Notes under the pieces: generated by a model
Told to the model about the DNA's origin: nothing
The model's input: only the letters and a program-made list of their open reading frames with translations
Database searches by the model: none
In this document: positions 24,537-32,861 of the stretch, piece after piece
Layout of the letters: each line of letters starts with the position of its first letter
How positions within the stretch are numbered: position 1 is the stretch's first letter
Assembly: GCA_019120515.1 (NCBI GenBank)
Contig: DWUY01000057.1
Location: 1 to 33,653, forward strand
From: Candidatus Blautia avicola
Lineage (GTDB): Bacteria; Bacillota; Clostridia; Lachnospirales; Lachnospiraceae
Length of the DNA: 33,653 nucleotides
Direction: 5' to 3'
Program-made: the position numbers and the translations under genes

Positions 24537-24587
24537 CGGGAGAACCGTCCTTTTCCGCTGTCTGCAGACAAGTTTCTCTGGAGATTA

Positions 24588-25541
24588 TCAGCAGGTAGCT
24601 CCGCCGGTCTCATGAAGTTTTGCTTCCAGGATCTCCTGTTTTCTTTCCAGGATATCATCTGAGAGAAGCTGTGCTTCCACATTTTCAAATCCCAGTCTCT
24701 CTACGGTCTCTGCAAAACGTTCGCCGGTCTTGCCCTGCTCTCTGTAAAGAAGGATGGCTTTTTCCACCAGCTTGATGACCTCTTCCTTAGAAGTAAAGAT
24801 CTTATTCAGAGTCTTGCCCATGGCGATCTTCTTGCCCCATCTTCCTCCGATATAAACCTTATAACCGTTGGTTCCGTCTTCAATAGCGTCGAAATGGCAG
24901 CTTCCGATACATCTTCCGCAGTTGATACATTTGTCTTTGTCGATTTCCATAAGGCCGTCTACAACTGATACAGCTCCCACCGGACAGGCTTTGACTACGC
25001 CGCATTTTTTACAGACGTTGCAAAGATCTTCATCATAATTGGGGATCATCTGTCCGATAATACCCAGGTCATTTAAGTTGGGCTTTACACAGTTATTTGG
25101 ACATCCGCCAACGGCGATCTTAAATTTGTGAGGCAGCTTTACTCCGTGATACCCTACATAAAACTTCTCATGGATCTCTTCAGAAAGAGCAAAGGTATCG
25201 ATCAGTCCATACTGGCAGGTAGTTCCTTTACAGGAAACTACAGGACGGACCTTGGAGCCGGTTCCGCCGGTGTCCAGTCCCGCCTCCTGGATAAAGGCCC
25301 GGAATTCATCGATCTTCTCATAAGGGATCCCCTGAACTTCCACAGTAAGACGTGTGGTATATGTAACATTTCCGTTTCCGAATTTCTTTGCAGCCTCTCC
25401 GATGGCGATCTGCTGATCAGCGGTGATTTTTCCGTTTCTGGTCACGATCCTTCCGGAAAAATTATCGGTGCCTTTGTTGCTGAGAAAGCCCAGCGCTTTC
25501 ACTCTCTTTTCATCTTCTTTGCTTACGGTAAGTGTTGCCAT
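24588..25541 (-). CDS. Siroheme-type sulfite/nitrite reductase-like protein with ferredoxin domain
   Basis: 317 aa from the ATG at 25541 (AGGAGG 8 bases upstream; the longer open frame lacks this). An N-terminal ferredoxin-like reductase half (about 1-95) is followed by the siroheme/[4Fe-4S] cysteines C104, C109, C147 and C151 (CKGTTC and CPNNC). An inserted 2[4Fe-4S] ferredoxin domain (C174, C177, C180, C186 and C205, C208, C211, C215) and a helical C-terminus complete it. This layout matches small anaerobic sulfite/nitrite reductases related to AsrC. The first pair is C-x4-C rather than the usual C-x5-C, so the substrate is uncertain. Pairing with a persulfide-type flavoprotein upstream favours a sulfur substrate. 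Confidence 0.85.
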   Translation of the reverse strand: MATLTVSKEDEKRVKALGFLSNKGTDNFSGRIVTRNGKITADQQIAIGEAAKKFGNGNVTYTTRLTVEVQGIPYEKIDEFRAFIQEAGLDTGGTGSKVRPVVSCKGTTCQYGLIDTFALSEEIHEKFYVGYHGVKLPHKFKIAVGGCPNNCVKPNLNDLGIIGQMIPNYDEDLCNVCKKCGVVKACPVGAVSVVDGLMEIDKDKCINCGRCIGSCHFDAIEDGTNGYKVYIGGRWGKKIAMGKTLNKIFTSKEEVIKLVEKAILLYREQGKTGERFAETVERLGFENVEAQLLSDDILERKQEILEAKLHETGGATC

Positions 25542-25581
25542 AAAAATTTCCTCCTGTATTCTTTTTTGATACTTCTCTTCT

Positions 25582-27219
25582 TTACTCTTCTGTAGACAGC
25601 TCTGTGCCGTTAAACGTAGTTCCGCCCTCCAGGACTTTGGTGTTGGTATAACCATAATATTTCAGACGGTTCTGAAGGAGATAAGCCCGTTTTCCTTTGG
25701 TGCATACCAGAAGGAGTTTTTCCTCTTTGTCATGTCCAGGAAGCTCTCCCTCTACCTCTGCAGGATTGATAAACTCTGCTCCTTCGATAGCAGGAGCCAG
25801 ACCTGCATCCAGAATGGTGTAGCCTGCTGCCTTTCCTTCCTGGAATTGTGCGGGAGTAAAGGAATCCAGCTTACCCTCCATCTTGTTGATCAGAACATTG
25901 ATGGTATGGTCAAAGGGATGAATGGCCGTAGAGAATGGAGGCGCATAGGCAAAATCCAGATCTCTCAGCTGATATACGGTAGCCTTCAGACTGATGGCCG
26001 TCACGGCAATATCTACCATCTTATCTACCGCGCCTTTTCCCAGGACCTGGATACCCAGGAATTCTCCTGTAGTCTTATCTGCGATCATCTTCACGATAAA
26101 GTTTCCTGCGCCGGGATAATAATGGGCTTTGTCATCCACCACGGTAGTCACGGTGATCACATCATGGCCTTCTGCCCTGGCTGCTTCTTCGTTAAGACCG
26201 GTACGGCCTGCATTCAGTCCCGGAAGCTTTACTACGCCTGTTCCCAGGACTCCCGGATAAGCCAGATCCGCCCCTGCCAGGTTCTGTGCAGCGATCCTTC
26301 CCTCGATATTCGCAGAAGATCCCATAGGAGACCAGGCTCTCTTGCCTGTCATCCGGTTGGTGACCATTGCGCAGTCTCCAAGAGCATAGATATCCGGATC
26401 GTTCGTCCGCAGATGATCGTCTACTAAAACGGTATGGTTCGGTGCCAGCTCCAGGCCTGTTCCCTCCAGGAATCCTGTGTTGGCACGGATTCCCAGAGAC
26501 ATGATCAGGGCATCCGCCTTAATGGCTCTGCGGGAAGTCTTTACCTTTTCCACAGACTCTGTGCCTTCCACGCCTTCCAATCTTGTGTTGGTCATAGCCA
26601 TGATGCCGTTGTCTACCAGATAATCCTCCACATAACCTGCCATTTCCGGATCAAATCCCGGCATGATATGAGGCGCCATATCAATGACCGTGGTACGAAT
26701 TCCTCTGCTCATAAGGTTTTCTGCAACTTCCAGACCGATAAATCCGCCGCCGGCGATCACTGCCCGTTTGATCCCGCCAGCCTCCACAGCTTTTCTCAGG
26801 TCTTCCGCATCCTGAGGGGTACGCATAAAGAAGATATTTTTCAGGTCTTTTCCTTCAATAGGAGGGGCAATGGGAGAAGCTCCTGTTGCAATGACCAGCT
26901 TGTCATAAGCATACTCCTGTGTTTCCCCTGTTTTAACATCCCTGGCTGTTACCTTTTTCCCCTCTCTGTCAAGAGCTGTAACTTCTATACCGGTCTTCAC
27001 CTCGGCGCCGGTAAGCTTTCCGAAAGCCTGGGGAGTATTTACAATAAGCTGGCTCCTCTCATGGATCACATCTCCTACATAATAAGGAAGTCCGCATCCT
27101 GCATAAGAAATATCTTCACTTTTTGTCAGGATCAGGACTTCTGTTCCCCTGTCTTCTCTTTTTAATTTTGCAGCTACTTTTGTACCAGCTGCCACACCTC
27201 CGATAATAAGAACTTTCAT
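25582..27219 (-). CDS. CoA-disulfide reductase/rhodanese fusion flavoprotein
   Basis: 545 aa from the ATG at 27219 (GAGGAG 7 bases upstream; an ATG two codons earlier is too close to it). The FAD site is VLIIGGVAAGTKVAAKLKRE; the single redox cysteine C42 is in SYAGCGLPYY, typical of CoADR/NADH oxidase. The NAD site is AVIAGGGFIGLEVAENL and the second FAD motif is YALGDCAMV. A dimerisation domain is followed by a C-terminal rhodanese-like domain with the active-site loop CTKGKR (C506). CoADR-Rhd proteins reduce CoA persulfides, polysulfides or CoA disulfide with NAD(P)H. It is the first gene of a two-gene operon with the siroheme reductase, divergent from lysR. Confidence 0.93.
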   Translation of the reverse strand: MKVLIIGGVAAGTKVAAKLKREDRGTEVLILTKSEDISYAGCGLPYYVGDVIHERSQLIVNTPQAFGKLTGAEVKTGIEVTALDREGKKVTARDVKTGETQEYAYDKLVIATGASPIAPPIEGKDLKNIFFMRTPQDAEDLRKAVEAGGIKRAVIAGGGFIGLEVAENLMSRGIRTTVIDMAPHIMPGFDPEMAGYVEDYLVDNGIMAMTNTRLEGVEGTESVEKVKTSRRAIKADALIMSLGIRANTGFLEGTGLELAPNHTVLVDDHLRTNDPDIYALGDCAMVTNRMTGKRAWSPMGSSANIEGRIAAQNLAGADLAYPGVLGTGVVKLPGLNAGRTGLNEEAARAEGHDVITVTTVVDDKAHYYPGAGNFIVKMIADKTTGEFLGIQVLGKGAVDKMVDIAVTAISLKATVYQLRDLDFAYAPPFSTAIHPFDHTINVLINKMEGKLDSFTPAQFQEGKAAGYTILDAGLAPAIEGAEFINPAEVEGELPGHDKEEKLLLVCTKGKRAYLLQNRLKYYGYTNTKVLEGGTTFNGTELSTEE

Positions 27220-27275
27220 GATCATTCTCCTCTTTTCTTCTGTTCTGCCTTATGGGCATTTTCTCGGTTGTCTTT

Positions 27276-27281
27276 ATTATA
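27276..27281 (-). promoter_or_regulatory. -10 element of the CoADR operon
   Basis: TATAAT on the minus strand, about 55 bases ahead of the CoADR start. The -35 region (TTTTCT at 17) is poor, as expected for a promoter that needs an activator such as the divergent LysR protein. It lies within 10 bases of the -35 of the lysR promoter on the other strand. Confidence 0.6.
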
Positions 27282-27285
27282 ACAC

Positions 27286-27314
27286 TTGCAATAGTATAAG
27301 AAAAGAAATATAAT
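27286..27314 (+). promoter_or_regulatory. lysR promoter
   Basis: TTGCAA (27286-27291), exactly 17 bases, TATAAT (27309-27314). The 5' leader is about 40 bases and contains AGGAG before the lysR start. Confidence 0.8.
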
Positions 27315-27319
27315 TTTAT

Positions 27320-27335
27320 ATAACTCATAGGTAAT
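27320..27335. promoter_or_regulatory. Candidate LysR-type operator
   Basis: ATAAC-N6-GTAAT fits the dyad ATNAC/GTNAT (T-N11-A type) used by many LysR proteins. It covers the predicted start of lysR transcription, so binding would repress lysR while being placed upstream of the divergent CoADR promoter. Only one copy is clear. Confidence 0.45.
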
Positions 27336-27362
27336 TCTTATAAACAATACAGGAGAATTTTT

Positions 27363-28286
27363 ATGACCATACGCCATCTGAAAATTTTCATTACCGTGGC
27401 AGACACAGGGAAAATGAGCGCTGCTGCTGAAAAGCTTTACATATCCCAGCCCTCAGTAAGCCAGGCGATCCGCGAACTGGAAGAGCATTATCACACCCTG
27501 CTTTTTGAGAGGCTCTCCAAAAAGCTGTTTATCACTGAAGCCGGGAAGCATCTCTACAGCTATGCCCGGCCTGTGGTGACCCAGTTTGATCTGATCGAAC
27601 AGAATATGTCCCAGGAAAGCCGGATAAAGCGTCTGCGCATCGGGGGCACCATCACCCTCGGAGGCAGTATCCTCTCCTATATGATCCGGGATCTGAAAGA
27701 GGCCTGTCCTGATCTGGAGCTGTATTCTTATGTAAATAATACCAGGATCATTGAGCAGAAGCTGCTGAACATGGACCTGGATGTGGCGATAGTAGAAGGG
27801 CAGATCAAAAGTCCGGATCTGGTAGCCATCCCCATGGTCCAGGATATGCTGGTGCTGGTCTGCGGCACAGACCATCCTTTTGCGGGGAAAGCCTCGATCA
27901 AAGTAACCGACCTGAACGATCAGCGCTTTGTTATGCGGGAATCCGGGAGCGGCACCAGAGAACTTTTTGAAATCTTTATCCGCCGTCACAATCTCCATAT
28001 CCGGACAGCCTTTGAGGAAACCACGCCCGATGGTATCCGCAATGCGGTGAAGATCAACGGCTGCCTGGCGGTGATCTCTCTGCGGCTTCTGGAAAAAGAT
28101 CTGAAAGACCATCAGGTCTATGTCTTTACCAGCTCCGGCCACGAATGGAACCGGCAGTTCAGTTTCGTCTACCACAAAGACAAATTTCTGTCAGATCCTA
28201 TCCTGAAACTTCAGGAGATCGTGAAAAGTTATGATAATATTGATTATCTGCATGCTCTGACCGGCGGAGTACTGCTGGACGGATAA
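27363..28286 (+). CDS. LysR-family regulator of the divergent CoADR/reductase operon
   Basis: 307 aa. The N-terminal winged HTH (1-60; MSAAAEKLYISQPSVSQAIRELE, split here as MSAAAEKLYISQ and PSVSQAIRELE) is followed by the linker helix and a periplasmic-binding-like effector domain (about 90-290), with DVAIVEG and ESGSGTREL, the loop that usually contacts the ligand. It resembles the CysL/CysB/CbbR branch. It is transcribed divergently from the flavoprotein/siroheme-reductase operon with a 143-base shared region, so it probably controls that operon in response to a sulfur or redox metabolite. The effector is inferred, not seen. Confidence 0.92.
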   Translation: MTIRHLKIFITVADTGKMSAAAEKLYISQPSVSQAIRELEEHYHTLLFERLSKKLFITEAGKHLYSYARPVVTQFDLIEQNMSQESRIKRLRIGGTITLGGSILSYMIRDLKEACPDLELYSYVNNTRIIEQKLLNMDLDVAIVEGQIKSPDLVAIPMVQDMLVLVCGTDHPFAGKASIKVTDLNDQRFVMRESGSGTRELFEIFIRRHNLHIRTAFEETTPDGIRNAVKINGCLAVISLRLLEKDLKDHQVYVFTSSGHEWNRQFSFVYHKDKFLSDPILKLQEIVKSYDNIDYLHALTGGVLLDG

Positions 28287-28324
28287 TCCGAAAACACTCT
28301 TGATTTTCTTCCAAAATGTGTTAT

Positions 28325-28330
28325 TATAAT
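28325..28330 (+). promoter_or_regulatory. -10 element of the gdx transcript
   Basis: TATAAT, with a loose TTGATT/GATTTT -35 region 17-19 bases upstream. Transcription would start near 28336, so the first hairpin of the leader starts at the 5' end of the RNA. Confidence 0.6.
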
Positions 28331-28335
28331 ATGAG

Positions 28336-28416
28336 TTTACTTGCTGCCGAGTAAGTAAATTGCATTTATGTATGTATCATTAGGCCGTTGAAGATACATC
28401 GTAAATGCATTTTTTT
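28336..28416 (+). ncRNA. Two-hairpin leader with terminator, candidate guanidine-IV riboswitch
   Basis: Hairpin 1: TTTACTT (28336-28342) with AAGTAAA (28353-28359), loop GCTGCCGAGT. Hairpin 2: outer TGCATTTA (28361-28368) with TAAATGCA (28402-28409), inner ATGTATC (28372-28378) with GATACAT (28393-28399), loop ATTAGGCCGTTGAA. The loops can kiss through GCC and GGC. Hairpin 2 runs straight into seven T, a terminator overlapping the aptamer. The gene is a guanidinium-exporter-type SMR. Two hairpins with a loop-loop GC interaction and a P2/terminator overlap fit what I recall of the guanidine-IV (mepA) class. The class name is from memory and context; the attenuator architecture is seen directly. 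Confidence 0.6.
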
Positions 28417-28436
28417 GTTTTAAGGAGGATATTTTT

Positions 28437-28757
28437 ATGGCATGGGTATTTTTAGTTTTTGCAGGACTGCTCGAAGTCTTCTGGTCCACCTGTCTGAAAC
28501 TGTCTCACGGTTTCAGCGTTATGCGTTTTACTGTCCTGACCGTCATCGGCATGATCTTTAGTTTTCTTTTCCTGGCCCAGGCGACCAAGACTCTCCCCCT
28601 GGGAACCTCTTATGCTGTGTGGACCGGTATCGGAGCTCTGGGCGCTGTTATCATAGGGATCATTCTTTTTAAAGAATCTGCTTCTCCAACTCGCCTTGTT
28701 TTTGTGGCCTTTCTGCTAATTGGTATTATCGGTTTAAAAGCAACTTCCGGCCACTGA
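28437..28757 (+). CDS. gdx: SMR-family guanidinium exporter (Gdx/SugE type)
   Basis: 106 aa, four membrane helices. Glu13 in AGLLEVFWSTCLKLS is the essential central carboxylate, and LGTSYAVWTGIGALGAVIIG is the motif that marks the Gdx (guanidinium) rather than the Qac (multidrug) branch. It exports guanidinium in exchange for protons as an antiparallel dimer; a second partner gene is not needed for Gdx. The ribosome site is AGGAGG before the ATG. It is a single gene under the leader attenuator, followed after about 10 bases by structured repeat copy B. Confidence 0.93.
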   Translation: MAWVFLVFAGLLEVFWSTCLKLSHGFSVMRFTVLTVIGMIFSFLFLAQATKTLPLGTSYAVWTGIGALGAVIIGIILFKESASPTRLVFVAFLLIGIIGLKATSGH

Positions 28758-28766
28758 TTTTTTTTT

Positions 28767-28900
28767 ATCGGATAGGAAAGAGACCTTCCCTATCCACTGC
28801 GATACTGGGGGCAGCTCCAGACAAAGCCTGTCGCTGTCCGTTGCCCGGCAAATGCCTGCTTCGTGCAAGCACGGCAGTCCCTTGCCGGGCGTATCGCACA
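28767..28900 (+). repeat. Structured dispersed repeat, copy B
   Basis: 134 bases, the partner of copy A (14937-15069). The 5' hairpin GGATAGG/CCTATCC has one mismatch. The closing stem is perfect here: TGCGATAC/GTATCGCA. The GCCCGGCAA/TTGCCGGGC arm is also perfect. GACA/TGTC replaces the GGCA/TGTC of copy A, and the CTGC..CGTG-CAAG-CACGGCAG hairpin is kept despite a base insertion. It begins 9 bases after the gdx stop and is followed by a terminator shared with the convergent rubredoxin gene, the same arrangement as copy A. Confidence 0.85.
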
Positions 28901-28903
28901 TAT

Positions 28904-28957
28904 AAAAAAGCCCCGCAAGAACTTCTGTCTTCCGACAGATCCCTGCAGGGCTTTTTT
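28904..28957. terminator. Bidirectional terminator between gdx and rubredoxin
   Basis: AAAAAAGCCC (from 28904) pairs with GGGCTTTTTT (to 28957), with GCA/TGC next and an inner CTGTC/GACAG hairpin. A- and T-runs on both sides let it work for both convergent genes. Confidence 0.88.
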
Positions 28958-28961
28958 CTTT

Positions 28962-29123
28962 TTACTCTTCCGGAACAAATTCCTCTTTGCCTACGCCGCA
29001 GACAGGGCATACCCAATCATCCGGCAGATCTTCAAAAGCGGTTCCAGGTGCGATTCCGTTATCCGGATCACCGACTTCAGGATCATATACATATCCGCAA
29101 GGTTCACATACATATTTCTGCAC
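28962..29123 (-). CDS. Rubredoxin
   Basis: 53 aa, a small electron carrier with one Fe(Cys)4 centre. The two knuckles are CEPCGYVYD (first C-x2-C) and CPVCGVGK (second C-x2-C), with the typical middle [10 protein letters not shown] and the DDWVCP turn. The start is GTG at 29123, supported by AGGAGGT upstream. In anaerobes it passes electrons to peroxide- or oxygen-detoxifying enzymes and other partners. It stands alone between the gdx terminator and a 158-aa membrane-protein gene. About 100 bases lie upstream, with a TAGACT -10 (extended TGG) and a short AGTCCC/GGGACT palindrome. Confidence 0.97.
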   Translation of the reverse strand: MQKYVCEPCGYVYDPEVGDPDNGIAPGTAFEDLPDDWVCPVCGVGKEEFVPEE

Positions 29124-29224
29124 TTCTCAGTACCTCCTATAAATATAAATGTTTTTTCAGTCCCTTGGGACTATCCTTAGTCTACCACACTTTCCCCTCC
29201 GTTACCAGAGTAAAATTGTATAGA

Positions 29225-29701
29225 TTATTTTTTCTTTATATTTCCGGCTTTTGACTTTACATCTGCCATTCTGATCCTGGAATTTTTCTTTCTGGCCAGG
29301 ACCTGGATCTGCTTTGCATCTCCCTTGGTAAAAAAGAAGCGCTTGCTCTTATTTCCTTTGATGAAATGCATCGCCAGAAGTCCCGGCTGATTCCGGTCCT
29401 CCAGCAACAGAGAATCTATCTCTTTCCATTGCCAGAAATCATAGTGAGTGGTGATCTTCATCTGATAATAGATTTCCAGTCCCCTCTCGGTTACCGCCAC
29501 ATCTTTCCTCATGAGCAGGGTCAGTATGTACAGGACGGCGAAAAGAAGCAGTATACGGTAAGGGGTAATGATACCGCCCAGGATCAATGCCGCCGACAGG
29601 ATCCAGCCTCCTGTATATACCCACTTCTTCCGTGGTTTCAGTTCTTTCGGGTAATAAATCGGGGTCTCTAAAGATTCCCAGGGAAGATGTTGTCCACTCA
29701 C
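29225..29701 (-). CDS. Hypothetical membrane protein of the hutH-nhaC operon
   Basis: 158 aa. A polar N-terminus (PYYPKE-like, basic PRKKW) is followed by two adjacent membrane helices (about 30-65) and a cytoplasmic domain of about 90 residues that looks like a PH-type fold (ERGLEIYY, DFWQWKEIDSLLL, KRFFFTKGDAKQIQ). It ends in a very basic tail (KSKAGNIKKK). The start is GTG at 29701 behind AAGGAGT. It starts 35 bases after nhaC and is likely co-transcribed with it. No family is recognised with confidence; YcxB- or bPH-like membrane proteins have this layout. Confidence 0.8.
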   Translation of the reverse strand: MSGQHLPWESLETPIYYPKELKPRKKWVYTGGWILSAALILGGIITPYRILLLFAVLYILTLLMRKDVAVTERGLEIYYQMKITTHYDFWQWKEIDSLLLEDRNQPGLLAMHFIKGNKSKRFFFTKGDAKQIQVLARKKNSRIRMADVKSKAGNIKKK

Positions 29702-29736
29702 GATGTTACTCCTTTCAAAATAATCTTACCGTTTGA

Positions 29737-31275
29737 CTATGCCTGAACCTTCGGAGCTTTTCCCGCCTCGCGAAGAGCGTTCAGATTCTTAACAGCCAGC
29801 TCATGAGCTTCTTCCGGAGCTCCTGCCGGTTTATGCATCTTTGTCTTGCCTAAGATATTGGTATAAGCGCCGTCTGCCCAGAAAATATTTCTGCCCAGGA
29901 ATGCGGTAATGGCCGCATAGATCGGGTTCAGCAGATTTACAAAGGCAAATGGGAAATAGGCAAAGGGATGAACTCCTAAAACTCCCATCTGATAAGCGCC
30001 GCAGCCTGTCCAGGGGAACATAACCGCCCAGAGAGTACCGCAGTCCTCCAGGGTTCTGGAAAGCATATTCCGTCCCAGGCCCATCTCATCATATTTGTCC
30101 ATATACAATGGAGCAGGTACGCCGATCCCCAGGAACTGGTCGCACATGGTAGCGTCGCAGAACAGAGAAGTCAGCAGTGTGGCAAGGATCAGGCTTCCAA
30201 CAGAGTGGAGTTTGTGTTTCAGTTTGCCAAACAAAGTTTCGATACAGCCGCAGCGTTCCAGTGCGCCGCCGTAGGCAACCGCCAGCAGGATCAGGTTGAT
30301 AGTCCACATCTGACTATCCATACCTCCCCGGCTCAGCAGCTCATTTGCCAGGTCATTGGATGACTCCAGGGTGATACCATAATGTAAGGTATTAAACAGA
30401 TCGCTGACACTGTGCATTCCCTGGAAGACCATGGTGCAGAGGATACCAACACCTACGGAAATGGCAATTCCTACCAGTCCCGGCATCTTCAGGATACATA
30501 CCACAATGATCACCGCAATGGGCAGCAGTACCAGAGGATTCAGGTTAAACCCTTCTGCCAGAGCCTGCTGCAGATCTGTAGCCACAGAAGCATCAAAATT
30601 TGAGGTATCAATATTCAGCCCCAGGATCGTATATAAGATCAGAGATATAATAAAAGTAGGAGCTGTAGTAGAAATCATAGCAGTTACATGGTCAAACAAT
30701 CCTGTCTGGGCCACTGCCGCCGCCAGGTTTGTGGTATCAGACAGAGGAGAAAATTTATCTCCAACATAGGCGCCTGAAATAACCATACCGGCTGTCAGAG
30801 CCGGATTGATCCCCAGTCCTGCGCCGATTCCCAGGAATGCAATACCGATAGTGGCTGTTGCCGTCCAGGAAGAACCGCAGGCCAGGCTGACGATCGAAAC
30901 CATCAGACAGCCTACCGGCAGGAACAGGCTTGGTGTCAGAAGATCCAGGCCGTAATAGATCAGAGCCGGGATAGTACCTGACATGATAAATGTCGCTACC
31001 AGGATACCTACAGTACATAAGATCAGGATTGCCTCCATAGTGGCATTCAGTCTGTCCAGCATACCGGCCAGCATATCGGAAAAGCTGTGTCCGCAGATAC
31101 CGCCGATGATACAGGCCACTGCAATGGAAATTACCAGAGGCATATGTGCGTCTGTATAATCCCCTCCCCCAATGAATCCGTAGATCATCAGCACCATCAT
31201 GACCAGAATAGGCAGGACGGCCTCAAATATGTTAGGCAGACGAACCGTCCGCTCTTTTTTTGCGTTTTCTCCCAT
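29737..31275 (-). CDS. nhaC: NhaC-family Na+/H+ antiporter
   Basis: 512 aa, about twelve membrane helices. Family signatures include CGSSWTATATIGIAFLGIG, GAYVGDKFSPLSDTTNLAAA (the conserved D-x-S-P-L-S-D-T-T-N loop) and LFCDATMCDQFLGIGVP. Members exchange Na+ for H+, but several are substrate/product antiporters (for example malate/lactate MleN). It lies 29 bases after hutH, so exchange of histidine for urocanate, or pH/Na+ balance linked to ammonia release, is a reasonable inference. The ribosome site is AGGAGG. Confidence 0.93.
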   Translation of the reverse strand: MGENAKKERTVRLPNIFEAVLPILVMMVLMIYGFIGGGDYTDAHMPLVISIAVACIIGGICGHSFSDMLAGMLDRLNATMEAILILCTVGILVATFIMSGTIPALIYYGLDLLTPSLFLPVGCLMVSIVSLACGSSWTATATIGIAFLGIGAGLGINPALTAGMVISGAYVGDKFSPLSDTTNLAAAVAQTGLFDHVTAMISTTAPTFIISLILYTILGLNIDTSNFDASVATDLQQALAEGFNLNPLVLLPIAVIIVVCILKMPGLVGIAISVGVGILCTMVFQGMHSVSDLFNTLHYGITLESSNDLANELLSRGGMDSQMWTINLILLAVAYGGALERCGCIETLFGKLKHKLHSVGSLILATLLTSLFCDATMCDQFLGIGVPAPLYMDKYDEMGLGRNMLSRTLEDCGTLWAVMFPWTGCGAYQMGVLGVHPFAYFPFAFVNLLNPIYAAITAFLGRNIFWADGAYTNILGKTKMHKPAGAPEEAHELAVKNLNALREAGKAPKVQA

Positions 31276-31304
31276 AATACTTTCCTCCTTTTTTCAATCC
31301 AGAG

Positions 31305-32840
31305 TTATCTTGTCTCAATCGCACCGCCGATAGCTTCTTCTACCGCCTTGATCAAAGATCCGTCTTTAATGATCTCTTCGCAGTAGTTGATATCCCCATA
31401 CAGTTCTCTGTCTTCGTCCAGAGTCGCTACCTTGCTGCGCACCAGATCATAAGCTGCCTGTGTTCCTTTTCCAAGGCCTTTGTTCCCCCGCATATCAATG
31501 CCCTGGCAGGCAACCATCAGTTCCATAGCCAGCACCCTTCTTACGTTTTCTGCGATCTCTCCGGCCTTTCTTGCCGCAATAGTACCCATAGATACGTGAT
31601 CCTCCTGGCCTGCGGAAGACGGGATACTGTCAACAGAAGCCGGATGAGCCAGCACCTTATTTTCTGATACAAGAGCTGCTGCAGAGTACTGTACGATCAT
31701 AAATCCTGAGCATACACCGCCATGAGGAGTCAAAAATGCCGGCAGATTGCTGTAGGCAGGATTTACAAGACGTTCGATCCTTCTCTCAGACACATTGGCA
31801 AGTTCTGCCACGCCGATTCCCAGGAAGTCAAAACTTAAAGCCATAGGCTGTCCGTGGAAGTTTCCTCCGGAAATCCCCGCCTGATCTTCTTTAAAGATGA
31901 TGGGGTTATCTGTAACAGAATTGATCTCAATGTTCACTTTGTCCAATACATAGTTGATCGCATCTTTGCTGGCTCCGTGGATCTGGGGTGAACATCTTAA
32001 AGAATAAGCGTCCTGCACCCGGATCTCTCCCTGACGGGTAGTATTCTTGCTTCCTTCCAGCAGTCTTAACAGATTTCTGGCAGTTGCCAGCTGTCCGGAA
32101 TGAGGACGTACCTGGTGGACTCTGGAATCCAGAGCATCTACTACACCGTTCTGAGCCTCAAAACACAGAGCATCGGCAATATCCGCTACCTTCAGCAGAT
32201 TTAAAGCATCATAAACTGCCAGGGCTCCTGCAGAAGTCATTGCCTGGGTACCATTGTTCAGAGCCAGACCCTCTTTGGCGTACAGTTCAATGGTAGGGAT
32301 CCCTGCCCGTTTCATGGCTTCTGCGCCAGGAAGCAGTTCTCCCTCATAATAAGCCATTCCAAGTCCCAGCATAGGCAGGACCATATGTGACAATGGCGCC
32401 AGATCACCGGAAGCTCCAAGGGATCCCTTCTGGGGGATAAAGGCCGTCACGCCCTTGTTCAGCATATCCACCATAGTCTGTACAGTCTCCAGACGGATAC
32501 CGGAAAATCCTTTTACAAGATTATTGATCCTCAGAAGCATGATCCCTCTGGCAATATCCTCCTTAAAGGGTTCTCCTGCACCTACCGCATGGGTGATGAT
32601 CAGATTCTTCTGGAGGGCCTTGCACTGGTCGTGGGAAATCACCACGTCACTAAACTTACCGAATCCGGTAGTAATACCGTACACGACCTTCTCATCTTCC
32701 ACTAACTGATCCACTACTTTTCTGGATTCAATGATCTGCTGTTTTGCCTCCTCAGCCAGCTCAATCTTCGCATGTCCCCGACAGATGGCTGCGATCTGGT
32801 CCAGTGTCAGGTCATTTCCCGTAATCATTATGTTACTCAT
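31305..32840 (-). CDS. hutH: Histidine ammonia-lyase
   Basis: 511 aa. It converts L-histidine to trans-urocanate and ammonia. The self-made MIO cofactor forms from A143-S144-G145 in GSLGASGDLAPLSH; Y54 in YGITTGFG is the catalytic base. The substrate-selecting pair is T83-H84 (NLIITHAVG); His at this place is typical of histidine-specific enzymes, whereas phenylalanine or tyrosine lyases have FL/FH or HL. No hutU, hutI or hutG is visible, so the pathway may stop at urocanate, or the rest may lie elsewhere. The first gene of an operon with nhaC. Confidence 0.95.
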   Translation of the reverse strand: MSNIMITGNDLTLDQIAAICRGHAKIELAEEAKQQIIESRKVVDQLVEDEKVVYGITTGFGKFSDVVISHDQCKALQKNLIITHAVGAGEPFKEDIARGIMLLRINNLVKGFSGIRLETVQTMVDMLNKGVTAFIPQKGSLGASGDLAPLSHMVLPMLGLGMAYYEGELLPGAEAMKRAGIPTIELYAKEGLALNNGTQAMTSAGALAVYDALNLLKVADIADALCFEAQNGVVDALDSRVHQVRPHSGQLATARNLLRLLEGSKNTTRQGEIRVQDAYSLRCSPQIHGASKDAINYVLDKVNIEINSVTDNPIIFKEDQAGISGGNFHGQPMALSFDFLGIGVAELANVSERRIERLVNPAYSNLPAFLTPHGGVCSGFMIVQYSAAALVSENKVLAHPASVDSIPSSAGQEDHVSMGTIAARKAGEIAENVRRVLAMELMVACQGIDMRGNKGLGKGTQAAYDLVRSKVATLDEDRELYGDINYCEEIIKDGSLIKAVEEAIGGAIETR

Positions 32841-32861
32841 TTCACACCCTCTTTTCCTTAT

